A stretch of 23,011 nucleotides of DNA from Pelargonium nanum (taxonomy: Eukaryota; Streptophyta; Magnoliopsida; Geraniales; Geraniaceae), in NCBI GenBank assembly GCA_036897485.1, contig JAYMTF010001505.1, forward strand, positions 1-23,011. Reading direction: 5' to 3'. Within the stretch, counting starts at the first letter, position 1; the number at the start of each line of letters is the position of its first letter. The notes beneath the pieces were generated by a model. That model ran no database searches. It saw only the letters and a list, made by a program, of their open reading frames with translations, and was not told where the DNA came from. Shown here piece after piece: positions 21,558 to 23,011 of this stretch. A program made the position numbers and the translations under genes.

Positions 21558-22719
21558 CTGATGACAGTGAGATGTCTTGGCAGATTAATATGGCTTCCTT
21601 GTACATAATATAAATACGAATTGATTTACAAGTACATATTATATGATTAGAATTTCATACTCCTTTCAAACCTATGGTTAAGTGAGAGGGTCAAGACTCA
21701 AGATACATAAAAAAACAAAATAATGTGTTTTACCCTACATGCTTCACCAGTACTTATGACAGCAAAAACTATCCAGTGCTTTGATTAATAATCTCAACAT
21801 ATTACTATGAAAGGCTTAAACTTCAAATGACTAAAAAATTTAGGAAGGCCATGGAAAAGATAAGTGACAACACTAGAAACTTTTGTAACAAGAGAGCCAG
21901 TTCATCACAAAAAAAGACAGCCATAAAGCAATACATAATCCAAAAGTACTCTCAACACATAAAATTAGTATTGAACATAAATATGGTGAGGACTCATGTT
22001 GCACGGATCATTTGGAGTAATGTTGAAAACAAATTGCAATTAAGTTGATGATGGTACATCCTTACAGACGTGCTTATATGTAGGAACAGTTCAGAAATAT
22101 AGCCAAAAAATGTCTTCATGCTTGGCCAGCTAATTGGTAGATGTATTGCTTAAGCCTTAAAGTACGGCCTTTATGTACTTAATCAAAAATGAGAACTGGC
22201 TGCATAAGATGCAGCTCAGCACAAAATGCATACAAGTCTTCAACGTCTTATCATTTTAATCTATTGGCCTTAGCCAAGCTAAGGCAATTGGGATGTGCTA
22301 TGGGAGATGGAATTAGTTTATATTCCTAAAAAGTTCAGAATCGGATTGAGATAGAAAATAGTTACAATTACAAATCACGTAATAATTGGCTAAATATATA
22401 AATAAAACTTCTAAGGGGATTCAAATGCAAAATATGACCCAAACCTTTAAGCACTTGTTTCATTAATGCAGCAGCTGAAAGTTTAAAAACTTTCCATGCA
22501 TTTTCTGGGAAAGATAACTAGTGAGGCTGGTCAAATGTTGTAAATCATTTCCATGCATGTCAATAAGCTAACCAAAAGTTCAAAACTATTCTTATAAGTA
22601 TGTCCATTTTCACCATTTCCATGCATTTTATTATATATAAAAAAACTTCTAAAATGATTTTAGAAGTACCTAGGGAGATAAACAACTGTTCATATTATTA
22701 AAAACTATGAAGCACCGAT
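21558..22719 (-). other. Probable 5' intron of the acidic membrane protein gene
   Basis: The acceptor at 21559-21558 shows that an intron lies here. I could not find a matching coding exon with a phase-0 donor up to the window end. The intron is therefore at least 1.4 kb, or the first exon is short and missed. Two small hairpins occur, at 22267-22285 and 22645-22667. Confidence 0.45.
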
Positions 22720-22900
22720 TCGCTCAACACCTTACGAATCCGTATCGTATCGTGAATCGGACACGGATTCGTCAAAAATACGTGTCAGTTCGCGAATTGG
22801 TATTTTCAAAAAATAAAAAATTCTAAAATAATGAGGATTCGTTCAGGAGTCGCAAAGGATACACGAATTGTGTATCGGATTTGGATTCCTGATTTTAAAA
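22720..22900. repeat. Interspersed-repeat-like segment with ATTCG/CGTAT motifs
   Basis: Dense, shuffled words such as ACGAATCCGT, CGTATCGTATCG, GTGAATCGG and ACGGATTCG cover this stretch, unlike the AT-rich surroundings. ACGAATCCGT (22734-22743) and ACGGATTCGT (22763-22772) form a perfect 10-bp inverted pair. GTATCGGATTTGGATTCC near 22875 repeats the theme. This composition suits the subterminal part of a DNA transposon; the class is unknown. Confidence 0.5.
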
Positions 22901-23011
22901 TAATATTTTTGGAGAAAAGTGGAAAAAAATAAATAAAAACTTGCCGAATATTGATATTACTGAAGTTTCCTCTTTTTTTCTAATGACTTATGACTTATGG
23001 TTTATGTTGAA

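Noticed and set aside
1-23011. tRNA, rRNA or CRISPR-like arrays
   Set aside because: No T-loop/anticodon pattern, rRNA core or regularly spaced repeats were seen; CRISPR is not expected in a plant nuclear genome.

Overview
This looks like nuclear DNA of a eudicot plant. The coding regions are split by short AT-rich introns with GT/AG borders, the gaps are AT-rich, and the proteins match plant families closely. Miniature inverted-repeat elements (MITEs) lie between the genes. The protein flavour would suit a Rosaceae-like woody or herbaceous dicot, but I cannot fix the species.

Four protein genes can be supported, all on the minus strand. From left to right they are: (1) a membrane-anchored receptor-like Ser/Thr kinase of the At1g01540/At4g34500 group, 7 coding exons, complete, 511 aa, at 2826-5626; (2) a bHLH transcription factor of the SPATULA/ALCATRAZ clade, 6 coding exons, complete, 335 aa, at 7434-9835; (3) a RING-H2 E3 ubiquitin ligase of the MBR/HIP1/RHG1A group, 5 coding exons, complete, 685 aa, with a probable leader intron, at 11400-14770; (4) the last two exons of a protein I cannot name (268 aa visible). 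It has a Gly/Asp-rich segment, one membrane span that straddles the exon junction and a very acidic tail, at 20290-21557; its 5' end lies beyond the right edge.

The gaps hold a possible LTR end (1-190), a hAT-like MITE (1466-1957), a CG-rich probable transposon relic with a 70-bp duplication (about 6060-6780), a Stowaway MITE (10312-10575), a possible LINE relic (about 16680-17370), a long-TIR MITE (17592-17799), and a repeat-like segment rich in ATTCG/CGTAT motifs at the right end (22720-22900).

The genes do not form a pathway. In Arabidopsis, relatives of genes 1 to 3 act in kinase signalling, gynoecium/fruit and temperature-dependent growth, and ubiquitin-dependent turnover (MBR1/2 target the Mediator subunit MED25). 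I see no defence cassette, biosynthetic cluster or clearly new system. The least explained items are gene 4, an overlapping upstream ORF on the SPATULA-type gene, and several unclassified repeats.
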